Under the pieces are notes generated by a model. It saw only the letters and a list, made by a program, of their open reading frames with translations. It was not told the DNA's origin and made no database searches. Position numbers and translations under genes: made by a program. From Psychroflexus salarius (GTDB lineage Bacteria; Bacteroidota; Bacteroidia; Flavobacteriales; Flavobacteriaceae), in assembly GCF_900129035.1 (NCBI RefSeq), contig NZ_FQTW01000004.1, forward strand, positions 186,001-250,000: DNA of 64,000 nt, read 5' to 3'. Below are positions 19,040-28,540 of this stretch, one piece after another (the first letter of the stretch is position 1; every line of letters begins with the position of its first letter).

Positions 19040-20035
19040 TTAAGCATTATAAGCCCATTTTAAGTAAATAGATCCCCAAGAGAATCCACCACCAAATGCT
19101 GCAAAAATAATGTTATCGCCTTTTTTTAATTGTTTTTCGTAATCACTGAGTAATAAAGGTAGCGTTGCTGAAGTCGTATTTCCATAACGCTGAATATTCA
19201 TAAGTACTTTATCTTGATCTAAATTCATGCGTTTTGATGTGGCGTCTATTATTCGCTTATTGGCTTGGTGTGCAACTAGCCAGTTAACATCTTTCGCAGT
19301 GAGGTTGTTTTTTAACATTATTTTTTCGCTCACATCTGCCATATTAGACACTGCAAATTTAAAAACGGCTTTACCATCCTGAAAAACAAAGTGTTGTTTG
19401 TTTTTCAAGGTTTCTTCACTTGCAGGCAATTGTGAACCACCAGCATCTATTTTCAAAAATTCACGGCCTATGCCATCAGTTCTCAAGATTTCGTCTTGTA
19501 AACCTAGGCCTTCAGAATTAGGCTCAAACAAAACAGCGCCTGCACCATCTCCGAAAATAATACAGGTAGCTCTATCCGTATAGTCTATAATTGAAGACAT
19601 TTTATCGGCACCAACTAAAAGTACTTTCCTATAACGTCCAGACTCAATATAGCTTGATGCTGTTGACATCCCAAATAAAAAGCTAGAACAAGCAGCTTGC
19701 AAATCATATGAAAAGGCGTTTTTAGCGCCAATTTGAGTCGCTAAATAAGCAGCGGATGATGCTACTGGCATATCTGGCGTAGCTGTTGCAAAAAGAACAA
19801 GGTCAATTTCTAAAGGGTCTAAACCTGTTTTATCAATTAGATTTTCAACAGCTTTAATCCCTAAATAAGAAGAACCTTTACCTTCTTCTTTTAATATTCT
19901 TCTTTCTTTAATTCCTGTTCTTGTGGTAATCCAATCATCATTGGTATCTACCATTTCTTCGAGCATTTGATTGGTTAGTTTATGCTCTGGAACAAAAGAA
20001 CCTACAGCTGTAATTGCTGCTTTAATTTGACTCAT
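19040..20035 (-). CDS. fabH: Beta-ketoacyl-ACP synthase III
   Basis: 331 residues. The Cys-His-Asn triad appears as LQAACSSFLFG, AHQANKRIID and RYGNTTSATLPL. FabH condenses acetyl-CoA (or branched primers) with malonyl-ACP to start fatty-acid synthesis. It leads an operon with accB and accC, so primer condensation and malonyl-CoA supply are made together. The more common plsX/rpmF neighbours are absent from this window. Confidence 0.95.
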   Translation of the reverse strand: MSQIKAAITAVGSFVPEHKLTNQMLEEMVDTNDDWITTRTGIKERRILKEEGKGSSYLGIKAVENLIDKTGLDPLEIDLVLFATATPDMPVASSAAYLATQIGAKNAFSYDLQAACSSFLFGMSTASSYIESGRYRKVLLVGADKMSSIIDYTDRATCIIFGDGAGAVLFEPNSEGLGLQDEILRTDGIGREFLKIDAGGSQLPASEETLKNKQHFVFQDGKAVFKFAVSNMADVSEKIMLKNNLTAKDVNWLVAHQANKRIIDATSKRMNLDQDKVLMNIQRYGNTTSATLPLLLSDYEKQLKKGDNIIFAAFGGGFSWGSIYLKWAYNA

Positions 20036-20053
20036 ATAAAGATTATTTTATTG

Positions 20054-20081
20054 CAAAATTAAATAGGTTTTAATTTCACAA
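20054..20081 (-). promoter_or_regulatory. Promoter of the fabH-accB-accC operon
   Basis: On the minus strand, TTG (20081-20079), 17 bases, TAATTTTG (20061-20054). The -7 box is an exact TAnnTTTG match 18 bases before the fabH ATG; spacing is slightly short of the usual 19. Confidence 0.6.
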
Positions 20082-20215
20082 ACTAAAAAACACTGCAAAG
20101 TAAAATGTTTTTTGTTGTTACACAAAAAACTAGCTAAACAATTATTTAACATTGACTTAATACTATTCAAATTAACACCAAAAAAGTGTTCTTCTGCTTA
20201 TTAAAATATCTAAAT

Positions 20216-20250
20216 AAAAAAGCCGATGAGATATTTCATCGGCTTTTAAA
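20216..20250 (-). terminator. Terminator of the aldehyde dehydrogenase gene
   Basis: AAAAGCCGATGA and TCATCGGCTTTT form a perfect 12-bp stem (20218-20229 with 20236-20247) with A/T flanks, 7 bases beyond the stop codon. Confidence 0.88.
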
Positions 20251-20256
20251 TAAAAC

Positions 20257-21810
20257 TTATAAATCAAATTTTATGCCTTGCGCAAGCGGCAACTCTGTTG
20301 TATAATTAATGGTGTTGGTTTGACGTCTCATGTAAACTTTCCAAGCATCTGAGCCAGATTCGCGACCGCCACCGGTTTCTTTCTCACCGCCAAATGCACC
20401 ACCAATTTCAGCACCTGATGTTCCAATGTTTACATTAGCAATACCACAATCTGAGCCTTCAGCTGATAAGAATTTTTCGGCCTCTCTAAGGTTATTAGTC
20501 ATAATTGCAGATGACAAGCCTTGTACAACGCCATTTTGTAATTCTAATGCATTTTCAACATCACCAGAATATTTCATAATATACAATACTGGTGCAAAAG
20601 TTTCGTGCTGAACAATTTCAAAATGATTTTCTGCCTCGGCTATGGCTGGTTTAACATAGCATCCACTTTCGTAACCTTCACCTTCTAAAACACCGCCTTC
20701 AACTAAAACCTTACCGCCTTCAGCTTCAACTTTTTCTAAAGCATGTTGATAATTTTTTACAGCATCTTGATCAATTAATGGTCCCACGTGATTATTTTCA
20801 TCTAATGGGTTTCCAATTTTTATTTGCTTGTAGGCATCTACAATTGCATTTTTTACTTTATCGTAAATTGAATCGTGTATAATTAAACGTCTAGTTGAAG
20901 TACAACGTTGACCACAAGTTCCTACAGCTCCAAAAACAGCACCAATAACCGTATTTTTAATATCTGCGTCTGGTGTTACGATAATGGCATTATTTCCACC
21001 TAATTCTAGTAAAGATTTACCTAAGCGCTTAGCTACAGCTTGAGCAACAATTTTACCCATTCTAATTGAGCCTGTTGCTGAAACTAATGGAATACGTTTA
21101 TCGTTTGTCATTAATTCACCAACTTTATAATCACCTGTTATTAAAGACGAAACGCCAGCTGGCACATTGTTTTTCTCAAATACTCGAGCAGCAATTTTTT
21201 GACATGCTACCGATGTAAGTGGTGTTTTTTCTGAACCTTTCCAAACACAAGCATCTCCACAAACCCAAGCTAAAGCTGTATTCCAAGACCAAACAGCTAC
21301 AGGAAAATTAAAGGCTGAAATTATACCAACCACACCTAAAGGATGCCACTGCTCGTACATGCGGTGTCCTGGACGTTCTGAGTGCATTGTTAAACCATGA
21401 AGTTGACGTGATAAACCTACGGCAAAGTCACAGATATCAATCATTTCTTGAACTTCTCCTAAACCTTCTTGATAAGATTTACCCATTTCATAAGACACTA
21501 ATTTTCCTAGTGGTTCTTTTAAGCGTCTGAGCTCATCATTAAATTGGCGAACCACTTCACCACGAGCTGGAGCCGTCCATTTTCGCCATTCTAAAAAGCC
21601 TTTATGAGCTGTTTCAATAGTTTTTTGATAATCTGCTTCTGTCGTTGCTTGAACTTTACCAATTAAAGCACCATCAACTGGCGAGTAAGATTCGATTGTT
21701 TCGCCATTAGCAAAAAAATCAGTTCCAACTGATGTTCCTTTATTTTCGTGTTCTAAGCCTAATTCTTTAAAGGCTTTATCAATTCCGAAGTTTTTGGCAA
21801 TTTCACTCAT
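20257..21810 (-). CDS. ALDH7-type aldehyde dehydrogenase
   Basis: 517 residues. NAD(P)-dependent aldehyde dehydrogenase: catalytic Cys in VGTCGQRCTSTRR, general-base Glu in LLELGGNNAIIV, cofactor-binding SATGSIRMGK. The ALDH7 (antiquitin/AASA dehydrogenase) signature is clear in SAFNFPVAVWSWNTALAW, IANVNIGTSGAEIGGAFGG and the C-terminal SGSDAWKVYMRRQTNTINYT. Relatives oxidise alpha-aminoadipate semialdehyde in lysine breakdown, but lysine catabolic genes are not adjacent, so the substrate is left open. It is a single-gene unit with its own terminator. Confidence 0.9.
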   Translation of the reverse strand: MSEIAKNFGIDKAFKELGLEHENKGTSVGTDFFANGETIESYSPVDGALIGKVQATTEADYQKTIETAHKGFLEWRKWTAPARGEVVRQFNDELRRLKEPLGKLVSYEMGKSYQEGLGEVQEMIDICDFAVGLSRQLHGLTMHSERPGHRMYEQWHPLGVVGIISAFNFPVAVWSWNTALAWVCGDACVWKGSEKTPLTSVACQKIAARVFEKNNVPAGVSSLITGDYKVGELMTNDKRIPLVSATGSIRMGKIVAQAVAKRLGKSLLELGGNNAIIVTPDADIKNTVIGAVFGAVGTCGQRCTSTRRLIIHDSIYDKVKNAIVDAYKQIKIGNPLDENNHVGPLIDQDAVKNYQHALEKVEAEGGKVLVEGGVLEGEGYESGCYVKPAIAEAENHFEIVQHETFAPVLYIMKYSGDVENALELQNGVVQGLSSAIMTNNLREAEKFLSAEGSDCGIANVNIGTSGAEIGGAFGGEKETGGGRESGSDAWKVYMRRQTNTINYTTELPLAQGIKFDL

Positions 21811-22151
21811 ATTATTTTCAAATTTTAATCGATTATTAAATAATTTAATGCGAAAGTAACAATTTTTAGGCGCTTTAAACCAGACTTATGCATCAGAAAA
21901 TCTATTACGACCTTAAACTACTTCAAAATCAACATTTCATTGGAGTTTTCAGATTTACCATAGCTGTGCAATGCTAAATCTTCCAAATCAGCTGATTTTA
22001 TTGTATTTTTAAATCTCATCACAAAGTTCTAACAAATAAGTCGGGTTAAATTGAAATCATTTAAAGCATAACATCAAAAAAAACCACAAACTCTAAGCTT
22101 GTGGTTTGGTTAAACATCTATGTAGTGCAGCGGTGCACTTTGTTGAAATCT
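21811..22151. other. 341-base intergenic spacer without a gene
   Basis: No open frame or RNA gene is supported here. The spacer holds the alr terminator (22076-22107) and a small hairpin closer to alr (AGTGCA, loop GCGG, TGCACT at 22124-22139). The rest is AT-rich and carries the upstream region of the aldehyde dehydrogenase, where no convincing -33/-7 pair was found. Confidence 0.6.
22076..22107 (-). terminator. Terminator downstream of tdk-alr
   Basis: AAACCACAA and TTGTGGTTT arms form a 9-bp stem around a 9-base loop, with an A8 run on plus giving the T-run on the minus transcript. It lies about 45 bases past the alr stop. Confidence 0.78.
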
Positions 22152-23255
22152 TTAAGACTCTATAACTCTTGTAACACGTTGTGAAATGCGTGTGATAATT
22201 TCGTATGGAATACTTTGCTGAAGCTTATCAAACTTTAGTGCAGAATGTTCTTTTCCGAAAATAGTGACGTGATCACCTTCTTTACATTCTATATCTGTAA
22301 CATCAACCATCATTGTGTCCATACAGACATTACCTATAATTGGTGCCGTTTTACCATTAATTAGCACCTCGGCTTTTAAATTACCAAATTGTCGTGCAAT
22401 ACCATCTACATAACCTAGTGGTAAGGTGGCCACTTTTGTTTTTCGTGAAGCCTTAAATAAACGTTCGTAGCCAACACTTTCACCAACTTGAATGCTTCTT
22501 AATTGGGTAATCACTGTTTTTAAACTTGAAATTGGTTGAAGTTGCTCGTGTTCTTTTGTGTTGTTGCCATAACCATACAGAGCAATTCCTGCACGAACCA
22601 TATCATATTCTGCTTCAGGAAAGTTAAAAATGCCACTTGAATTGCACAAATGCGCTATTAGTTTTTGGTCGAATTTAGATTGAAAAAAACGCTTAGCAAT
22701 TTCGAATTTTTCAATTTGTGATTGCGTAAATTTAGCTTCTTTCGCATTTCCTGAGGCTGCTAAATGCGAAAATAAGCCCACAACTTTTATGCGTTTAGAC
22801 TGATTAATTTCATTATAAATTGCTTCAAGCTCATTTAAGTCAAAACCCAGTCTATTTAAACCTGTATTTATTTTAATATGTATTTGAAAGTCTTCAATGT
22901 CTTCTTTGTTTAAAGTTGCATTTAATTTTTTTAGATATCTAAAATTATAAATACTAGGCGTTAAGTTGTAGGTAAGTAATTGTTTTAATTCTTCTACTTG
23001 CGGATAAAATACTAAAATAGGAATTGTTATGCCAAATTTGCGTAATCTCACACCTTCTTCAATGTAAGCAACCGCTAAATAATCAACGCCTAAATCGACT
23101 AATTTTTGAGCTACAACTTCAGAGTCTGTACCATAAGCAAAAGCTTTTACAACACCCATTATTTTGGTCTCTGGCTTTAGCTTTTCTTTTATAACAGCAT
23201 AATTAAAAGCTAGGTCGTTTAGGTTAATAATGAGTCTAGTTTCTTTAACTGGCAT
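22152..23255 (-). CDS. alr: Alanine racemase
   Basis: 367 residues. A PLP TIM-barrel racemase: PLP Lys in VVKAFAYGTD (residue about 38), YDMVRAGIALYGYG, LPLGYVDGIARQF and catalytic-Tyr region VGYERLF; IGNVCMDTMMVDVT is the C-terminal domain mark. It makes D-alanine for peptidoglycan. It stands alone rather than fused to MurF, as happens in some Bacteroidota. The ATG overlaps the tdk stop by one base, so translation is coupled. Confidence 0.95.
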   Translation of the reverse strand: MPVKETRLIINLNDLAFNYAVIKEKLKPETKIMGVVKAFAYGTDSEVVAQKLVDLGVDYLAVAYIEEGVRLRKFGITIPILVFYPQVEELKQLLTYNLTPSIYNFRYLKKLNATLNKEDIEDFQIHIKINTGLNRLGFDLNELEAIYNEINQSKRIKVVGLFSHLAASGNAKEAKFTQSQIEKFEIAKRFFQSKFDQKLIAHLCNSSGIFNFPEAEYDMVRAGIALYGYGNNTKEHEQLQPISSLKTVITQLRSIQVGESVGYERLFKASRKTKVATLPLGYVDGIARQFGNLKAEVLINGKTAPIIGNVCMDTMMVDVTDIECKEGDHVTIFGKEHSALKFDKLQQSIPYEIITRISQRVTRVIES

Positions 23256-23893
23256 TAGTGTGTTGAATCTTTAGTGATTTCCTCAGAATTATTGACTTCA
23301 ATAGTTTTAAGTTTTTCATTATTCATGGCTTTATAAAAAGCAGCGCGACTTAATGGTTCGTAGGCTTCAGTCTCACCAAGTAAAACAATATCACTTTGGC
23401 TTGTTTTTCGGTAGCTGTATTGCGCCAAGTTCCCTGTTCGTGTACACACTGCATGAACTTTAGTTACATATTCTGCAGTAGCCATTAAATTTGGCATTGG
23501 CCCAAAAGGGTTGCCTTTAAAATCCATATCTAAGCCAGCCACAACAACGCGAATACCTTTGTTAGCAAGGTCGTTGCAAACGCTTACAATTTCGTCGTCA
23601 AAAAATTGAGCTTCATCAATGCCTACCACTTGGCAATCATCTGCCAGAAGTCTAATATTAGCAGCCGCAGGCACTGGTGTAGAGCGAATTTCATTCTCAT
23701 CGTGAGAGACAACGTTTTCATCATCATAACGCGTATCTATCTGTGGCTTGAAGATTTCAACTCTTTGTTTGGCAAATTGGGCACGTTTTAACCGGCGAAT
23801 TAACTCTTCGGTTTTACCCGAAAACATACTGCCACAAATAACTTCTATCCAACCAAATTGCTCTTCTGGATTTACTGTATTTTCGAGAAACAT
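23255..23893 (-). CDS. tdk: Thymidine kinase
   Basis: 212 residues. Type II thymidine kinase: P-loop [34 protein letters not shown] with the catalytic Glu, and the lasso region [13 protein letters not shown]. The usual two CxxC pairs of the zinc-binding lasso are mostly absent: one Cys remains in HAVCTRTGN, and the second pair is replaced by SRAAF. It phosphorylates thymidine for salvage. It precedes alr with a 1-base overlap. Confidence 0.93.
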   Translation of the reverse strand: MFLENTVNPEEQFGWIEVICGSMFSGKTEELIRRLKRAQFAKQRVEIFKPQIDTRYDDENVVSHDENEIRSTPVPAAANIRLLADDCQVVGIDEAQFFDDEIVSVCNDLANKGIRVVVAGLDMDFKGNPFGPMPNLMATAEYVTKVHAVCTRTGNLAQYSYRKTSQSDIVLLGETEAYEPLSRAAFYKAMNNEKLKTIEVNNSEEITKDSTH

Positions 23894-23994
23894 TTTGTAA
23901 TTTAGGCGTTTAAATTAAAGTTGAAATTAATCACTATTAATTGCTAAAATTAGTAAAAATTTAAGCGCTATAACAAGGCGAAACGCTAAAAGTT

Positions 23995-25101
23995 ATGAAG
24001 AAAGTTTTAGAAGACGAGTTAATAAGTCTAGCACACAGAATTTTAAAGTTAAAAAGTCGGGCTGATATTCATCAATTAAAAAAAGAAGCTAGTATTTTAT
24101 ATGAAAAACTTTCAGTTTTATCATTTGCTGAACAACATTTTGGTGGAATAAGACCAACGATAGGTAAAAAAGAGTTTACTGAGGCTTACTTCAAACAATA
24201 TGAAGATTTTGATGATGATGGTGATCAAAAATATCCTGATGGCACCGAATATAATGAAGATGCGATCTCTGAGCCTAATACTGAAAAAATTAAAGACATT
24301 GTCTCTCAAATGCCACCAGAAGCCGAGCAAGTTGATTATTTAATGGCACAGTTTCAAAAACTTACGAGTGAAGATTTAGGGCAAACTAAAGAAAAACAGC
24401 CAAGTAACTCAAGTGAATCTAAAATTAGTAATGACGACGGTCGCCATAACAATGACGATCTTGATAACAATGAAACAACATCTAATGAAGGAAATAATAG
24501 CGATGCAACTTCTGAAGAAAATTTAGATCAAAATCAAGTTGATGACCTTAGAGATTCATCAAACAAATCCTCGTCTTTAGAAGAAGATTTCGGTGTTCAT
24601 TTTGACGATTTGCCAGACTTTGAACCTAAACCAGCTGAAGACTCAAGCCAAAACAAGCCAACTGAAACTACTGATTCAAGTCAACAAAAAACACCTAAAG
24701 AGCCAACCGATAGCTCTACAAAAGAGGTGGCTTCGGAAACTTCAACTAAGAACGAATCACCAACCGAGCAAGACAAAAAGGAACGCAATGTTGAAGATAA
24801 ATCCTCAACACCTAAGCGTACCTTAGATTTATTTCAACAGGAAAAGAAATCATTAAACGATCAACTTCAAAAAGGCATCAAAATAGGTTTAAATGATCGA
24901 TTAGCTTTTACGAAACAATTATTTGACGGCAAAGTTGAAGATTATAACCGTGTACTTTCACAATTAGATTCTTTTAGTCAATTTGATGAAGCTAAATCAT
25001 TTATCGAATTAACAATCAAGCCAGAATACCCAAGCTTTGAGCAGAAGCCAGAAGTTTACGAACGCTTTTTAACTATTATAGAACGTAAATTTGATGCCTA
25101 A
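23995..25101 (+). CDS. Acidic protein with long disordered linker, unknown function
   Basis: 368 residues, no signal peptide or membrane segment. Three parts can be seen: a helical N-domain (about 1-60) with basic residues, a long low-complexity Ser/Thr/Asp/Glu/Asn/Lys/Pro-rich stretch (about 65-275) that is probably disordered, and a helical C-domain (about 276-368, beginning RTLDLFQQEKKSLNDQL). The end domain looks conserved and folded. I do not recognise it. Its stop overlaps the rsmI start by 8 bases, so the two are co-translated. A scaffold or adaptor is conceivable, but nothing in the sequence proves a function. Confidence 0.8.
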   Translation: MKKVLEDELISLAHRILKLKSRADIHQLKKEASILYEKLSVLSFAEQHFGGIRPTIGKKEFTEAYFKQYEDFDDDGDQKYPDGTEYNEDAISEPNTEKIKDIVSQMPPEAEQVDYLMAQFQKLTSEDLGQTKEKQPSNSSESKISNDDGRHNNDDLDNNETTSNEGNNSDATSEENLDQNQVDDLRDSSNKSSSLEEDFGVHFDDLPDFEPKPAEDSSQNKPTETTDSSQQKTPKEPTDSSTKEVASETSTKNESPTEQDKKERNVEDKSSTPKRTLDLFQQEKKSLNDQLQKGIKIGLNDRLAFTKQLFDGKVEDYNRVLSQLDSFSQFDEAKSFIELTIKPEYPSFEQKPEVYERFLTIIERKFDA

Positions 25102-25765
25102 ATTATTTATTGTTCCAACACCAATTGGCAACTTGAAAGACATGACGTTTCGAGCCGTTGAAGTTTTAAAATCTGTCGATTTTATTTTGGCTGAAGATAC
25201 GCGCGTTACGGGTAAATTGTTAAAGCATTATGCTATTGAAACGCCAATGTTGAGTTATCACCAACATAATGAACACCAAAAAACTGAGCAAATCATCGCG
25301 CGAATTAAACAAGGTGAGCAATTTGCCTTGGTTACTGATGCAGGTACGCCTGCGATTTCTGATCCGGGATTTTTAATGAGTCGCGCATGTGTTGAGCATA
25401 AAATTTCTGTTGATTGTCTACCAGGCGCTACAGCTTTTGTTCCTGCATTGGTTAATAGCGGTTTACCGAATGATAAATTTATATTTGAAGGTTTTCTACC
25501 TATAAAAAAAGGTCGGCAAAAACGTTTAAACATTCTTGCTGAAGAACAGCGGACAATGATTTTGTACGAATCACCTTACAAAATTTTAAAAACTTTGGAG
25601 CATTTAGCCAAATATTTAGGCGAAAATAGGCAAGCTTCAATATCAAGAGAGTTAACAAAGCTGTATGAAGAAACTATAAATGGCAGTTTAATAGAGTTAA
25701 TCACACATTTTAAAACTCAAACACCAAAAGGTGAATTTGTAATTGTTGTTTCTGGTAAATCATAA
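25094..25765 (+). CDS. rsmI: 16S rRNA (cytidine-1402 2'-O)-methyltransferase RsmI
   Basis: 223 residues from the ATG at 25094; a TTG one codon earlier is not needed. A tetrapyrrole-methylase fold: FIVPTPIGNLKDMTFRAVE, AEDTRVTGKLLKHY, VTDAGTPAISDPG, GLPNDKFIFEGFLP and YESPYKILKTLEHL, all characteristic of RsmI. It modifies C1402 in the decoding centre of 16S rRNA using SAM. It overlaps the upstream acidic gene by 8 bases. Confidence 0.96.
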   Translation: MPKLFIVPTPIGNLKDMTFRAVEVLKSVDFILAEDTRVTGKLLKHYAIETPMLSYHQHNEHQKTEQIIARIKQGEQFALVTDAGTPAISDPGFLMSRACVEHKISVDCLPGATAFVPALVNSGLPNDKFIFEGFLPIKKGRQKRLNILAEEQRTMILYESPYKILKTLEHLAKYLGENRQASISRELTKLYEETINGSLIELITHFKTQTPKGEFVIVVSGKS

Positions 25766-25794
25766 AAAACACCGCTTTCTAAAAGCAGTGTTTG
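25764..25794. terminator. Terminator between rsmI and pyk
   Basis: AAACACCGCTT and AAGCAGTGTTT arms pair with one C/A mismatch around a 5-base loop. The A6 run on plus makes it best suited to end the minus-strand acpP-to-pyk operon; it may also stop rsmI transcripts. Confidence 0.65.
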
Positions 25795-25816
25795 ATGATT
25801 TATTACTATTTATCTT

Positions 25817-27247
25817 TTAATCTATTTCAGAAACGCGAAGTGTATTTACCATACCTTTTGCTTCAATTGGCATTGAAGCCAAGTTAATTGTAAAGTCGCC
25901 TTTTTCAACATACTTTTTCTCTTTAGCAATTGTATTTACATCTTCAATGGTTTGATCAGTACTTTCAAATTTATCATAAAACTGAGCGTTAACGCCCCAT
26001 AGTAAACTTAATTGGGTTAAAATTCGTTTGTTTGAGGTAAAAGCTAAAATATGTGATTGTGGTCGCCATGCTGAGATTTGAAACGCCGTATAACCACTAT
26101 TGGTTAATGTGCAAATAGCACTTGCATTAATTTCATTTGCCATAACAGCAGCATGATAACATACTGATTTTGTGATATAGCGTTTGGTTTTTATATGTGG
26201 TGCTTCATGAGGAACACGAATAAGCGGTGAGTTCTCGACACTTTTAACAATTTGAGCCATTTTTTGAATTACCTGAACTGGATATTTACCAACTGAAGTT
26301 TCGCCACTTAGCATTACAGCGTCTGCACCATCCATGACTGAATTAGCAACATCGTTAACTTCGGCACGTGTTGGTGTTAAGCTAGTAATCATGGTTTCCA
26401 TCATTTGTGTAGCAATAATAACTGGAATTCTGGCTTGCTTAGCTTTAAGCACGAGTTGCTTTTGAATAAGCGGTACTTCGTGAGCTGGCACCTCAACACC
26501 TAAATCACCTCTTGCAACCATTAAACCATCGCAATAAGCAATAATTTTATCAATATTTTTAACACCTTCAGGTTTCTCTATTTTTGAAATAATAGGAATT
26601 TTATGATCGCTGTTTTCTGCAATCAATTTTTGTAAAATTTTAAGGTCGCTTGCATAGCGTACAAATGAAAGTGCAATCCAATCAACTTCTAATTCACAAG
26701 CAAAAATAGCGTCTTTAACATCCTTTTCAGTTAAAGCAGGCAATGAAATTTTTGTGTTTGGTAAGTTAACGCCTTTTCTAGAACGTAAAGGTCCACCTTG
26801 AACAACTTCGGTTAAAACTTCATCTTTTTTATTGGTCTTAACAACTTCAAAAATCAATTTACCATCATCAAGTAAAATACGCTCACCAGGTTTAACATCT
26901 TGCGGAAAGGTTTCGTAATTCATGTAAACCCGATCTTTCGTACCTTCAAACTCCTTACCTGTTGCAAAGCTTATACGGTCACCTTTTTCTACAACTACTT
27001 CGTCTTTCATTTTACCAACACGAAGTTTAGGGCCTTGTAAATCTCCTAATATACCAACATTAAAGCCATATTCTTCATTGAGGCCTCTAATCATTTTCAC
27101 GCGTTCACGTACATCGCTGTATTCAGCATGAGAAAAATTAATTCTAAAAATATTAACGCCTTCTTCCATCATAGCCTTTAAAACATCTTTTTGGCTAGTT
27201 GCTGGACCTAAGGTTGAAACTATCTTTGTTTTTTTTGTTGTCTTCAT
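25817..27247 (-). CDS. pyk: Pyruvate kinase
   Basis: 476 residues. TKIVSTLGPATS at the N-terminus, FRINFSHAEY, GDLQGPKLRVG, ISKIEKPEGV with the catalytic Lys, MVARGDLGVEVP, and MMETMITSLTPTRAEVNDVANSVMDGADAVMLSGETS are standard pyruvate kinase motifs. It converts PEP and ADP to pyruvate and ATP. It is the last gene of the acpP-fabF-rnc operon, 1 base after the IPExxxVDY gene. Confidence 0.96.
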   Translation of the reverse strand: MKTTKKTKIVSTLGPATSQKDVLKAMMEEGVNIFRINFSHAEYSDVRERVKMIRGLNEEYGFNVGILGDLQGPKLRVGKMKDEVVVEKGDRISFATGKEFEGTKDRVYMNYETFPQDVKPGERILLDDGKLIFEVVKTNKKDEVLTEVVQGGPLRSRKGVNLPNTKISLPALTEKDVKDAIFACELEVDWIALSFVRYASDLKILQKLIAENSDHKIPIISKIEKPEGVKNIDKIIAYCDGLMVARGDLGVEVPAHEVPLIQKQLVLKAKQARIPVIIATQMMETMITSLTPTRAEVNDVANSVMDGADAVMLSGETSVGKYPVQVIQKMAQIVKSVENSPLIRVPHEAPHIKTKRYITKSVCYHAAVMANEINASAICTLTNSGYTAFQISAWRPQSHILAFTSNKRILTQLSLLWGVNAQFYDKFESTDQTIEDVNTIAKEKKYVEKGDFTINLASMPIEAKGMVNTLRVSEID

Positions 27248-27248
27248 T

Positions 27249-27728
27249 TTATTTAAAAATTAAATATTCAGGATTTTTTATGCTTTTGTTGTTGATTAAA
27301 TAAGCTTTTTTAATACGGCCTATAGAATTTATAGTCTTTAAAATATGTTGGCTGTCAAATATATCTAATTCATCTTCAACTTTAATAAAGTAATCAATAT
27401 GTTTCATACTACTAAAGAGGTAAAACGTTTGAGTTTCGGTTTGTGCCTCATCAAATAGAGAACCTGAACTTTTTAAATTAGGGACATCATCGCTAAATTT
27501 ATTAGCAATTAAATACATGTCACAATCCCAATTTTGGTCGTAATAATTGAATAGTGGAAAATGTGCAAAACTATCTTTATAAGTCATATCTAAATCATAA
27601 GTTGCTCTTTCAAAACTGATACTAAAATGCTTATTAATCAGATAGGCTAACTTATAAGCTTCTAATGACGTGTGAATACCAATTAACTTAAAATCGTCTT
27701 CTAATACGAGTGATTTTAACTTATACAA
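27249..27728 (-). CDS. IPExxxVDY-family protein of unknown function
   Basis: 159 residues. The start is a TTG at 27728: no ATG or GTG lies between the upstream in-frame stop and residue 50. The protein is soluble, with acidic and aromatic-rich stretches (SFAHFPLFNYYDQNWDCDMYLI). I assign it to the IPExxxVDY family mainly from its conserved place between rnc and pyk and its length; here the name motif is degenerate. Function unknown. It lies 47 bases after rnc and 1 before pyk. Confidence 0.75.
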   Translation of the reverse strand: MYKLKSLVLEDDFKLIGIHTSLEAYKLAYLINKHFSISFERATYDLDMTYKDSFAHFPLFNYYDQNWDCDMYLIANKFSDDVPNLKSSGSLFDEAQTETQTFYLFSSMKHIDYFIKVEDELDIFDSQHILKTINSIGRIKKAYLINNKSIKNPEYLIFK

Positions 27729-27775
27729 TTTATTTTTAGTGTAAATATACTAAGATTGAAATAGTTTAAGAAGGC

Positions 27776-28528
27776 TTAAATGTTTAAACTTTTACTTTCA
27801 ATTTTGTTTTGCAAAGCATAATATGCGCGTTTAGCTGCTTTTTCTTCTGCTCTTTTCTTTGAAGTTTCTCGGGCTTTTGAAACGAGTTCGTTGTTAATAT
27901 AAAAACAAACAGAAAAATGTTTTTCATGATCTTTACCATCATCAGCTTTGGTACAAAAATCGAACTCAAATTTATGTTTCTGACACCATTTAATAATGAG
28001 GCTTTTATAGCTAGTTACTTTCTTTTCAAGTTCTGAAAGATTAACATAAGCTGAAATTAAATGTTTTTGGATAAATTTTTCTGTAAACTTAAATCCTCGA
28101 TCTAAATAAATTGCGCCGATTAAAGCTTCAAACAAGTTACCAGAAATATTTTTACCGTGTTGGTGTTCTGGCATATTAGTTATTAATAAATCTACTAAAC
28201 CGAGATCATGACCTATTTGATTTAAGTTTTTACGACTTACTATTTTTGATCGCATAACCGTTAAATAACCTTCATTACCATCTGGAGAATTTTCAAACAA
28301 ATAGGTTGAAATTACCGTGCTTAATACAGCATCACCTAGAAATTCGAGTCTTTCGTAATTCACGGGATGTCCAAATTCATTTTTCTCTTGCATTGAACGA
28401 TGCGTAAATGCTCGTAAATAATAATTAGAGGCTTTTGGTTTAAAACCTAATATTTTCTCAAGTGAAGCAAAAAAAATCCCGTTCGCTTCAGAACGGGATT
28501 TTGACAATAAGTTTTGTAAGAAATTCAT
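27776..28528 (-). CDS. rnc: Ribonuclease III
   Basis: 250 residues. The RNase III signature NYERLEFLGDAVLS with catalytic acidic residues, a second acidic site in NLFEALIGAIYLDRG, and a C-terminal double-stranded RNA-binding domain ending in KKRAEEKAAKRAYYAL. It cuts double-stranded RNA, including rRNA precursors. It is 12 bases downstream of fabF, the acpP-fabF-rnc order common to Bacteroidota. Confidence 0.96.
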   Translation of the reverse strand: MNFLQNLLSKSRSEANGIFFASLEKILGFKPKASNYYLRAFTHRSMQEKNEFGHPVNYERLEFLGDAVLSTVISTYLFENSPDGNEGYLTVMRSKIVSRKNLNQIGHDLGLVDLLITNMPEHQHGKNISGNLFEALIGAIYLDRGFKFTEKFIQKHLISAYVNLSELEKKVTSYKSLIIKWCQKHKFEFDFCTKADDGKDHEKHFSVCFYINNELVSKARETSKKRAEEKAAKRAYYALQNKIESKSLNI

Positions 28529-28540
28529 AAAATGAATTAA

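Noticed and set aside
22124-22139. Hairpin AGTGCA-GCGG-TGCACT as a riboswitch or tRNA-like element
   Set aside because: Only a 6-bp stem; no conserved aptamer features and it lies at the 3' end of alr.
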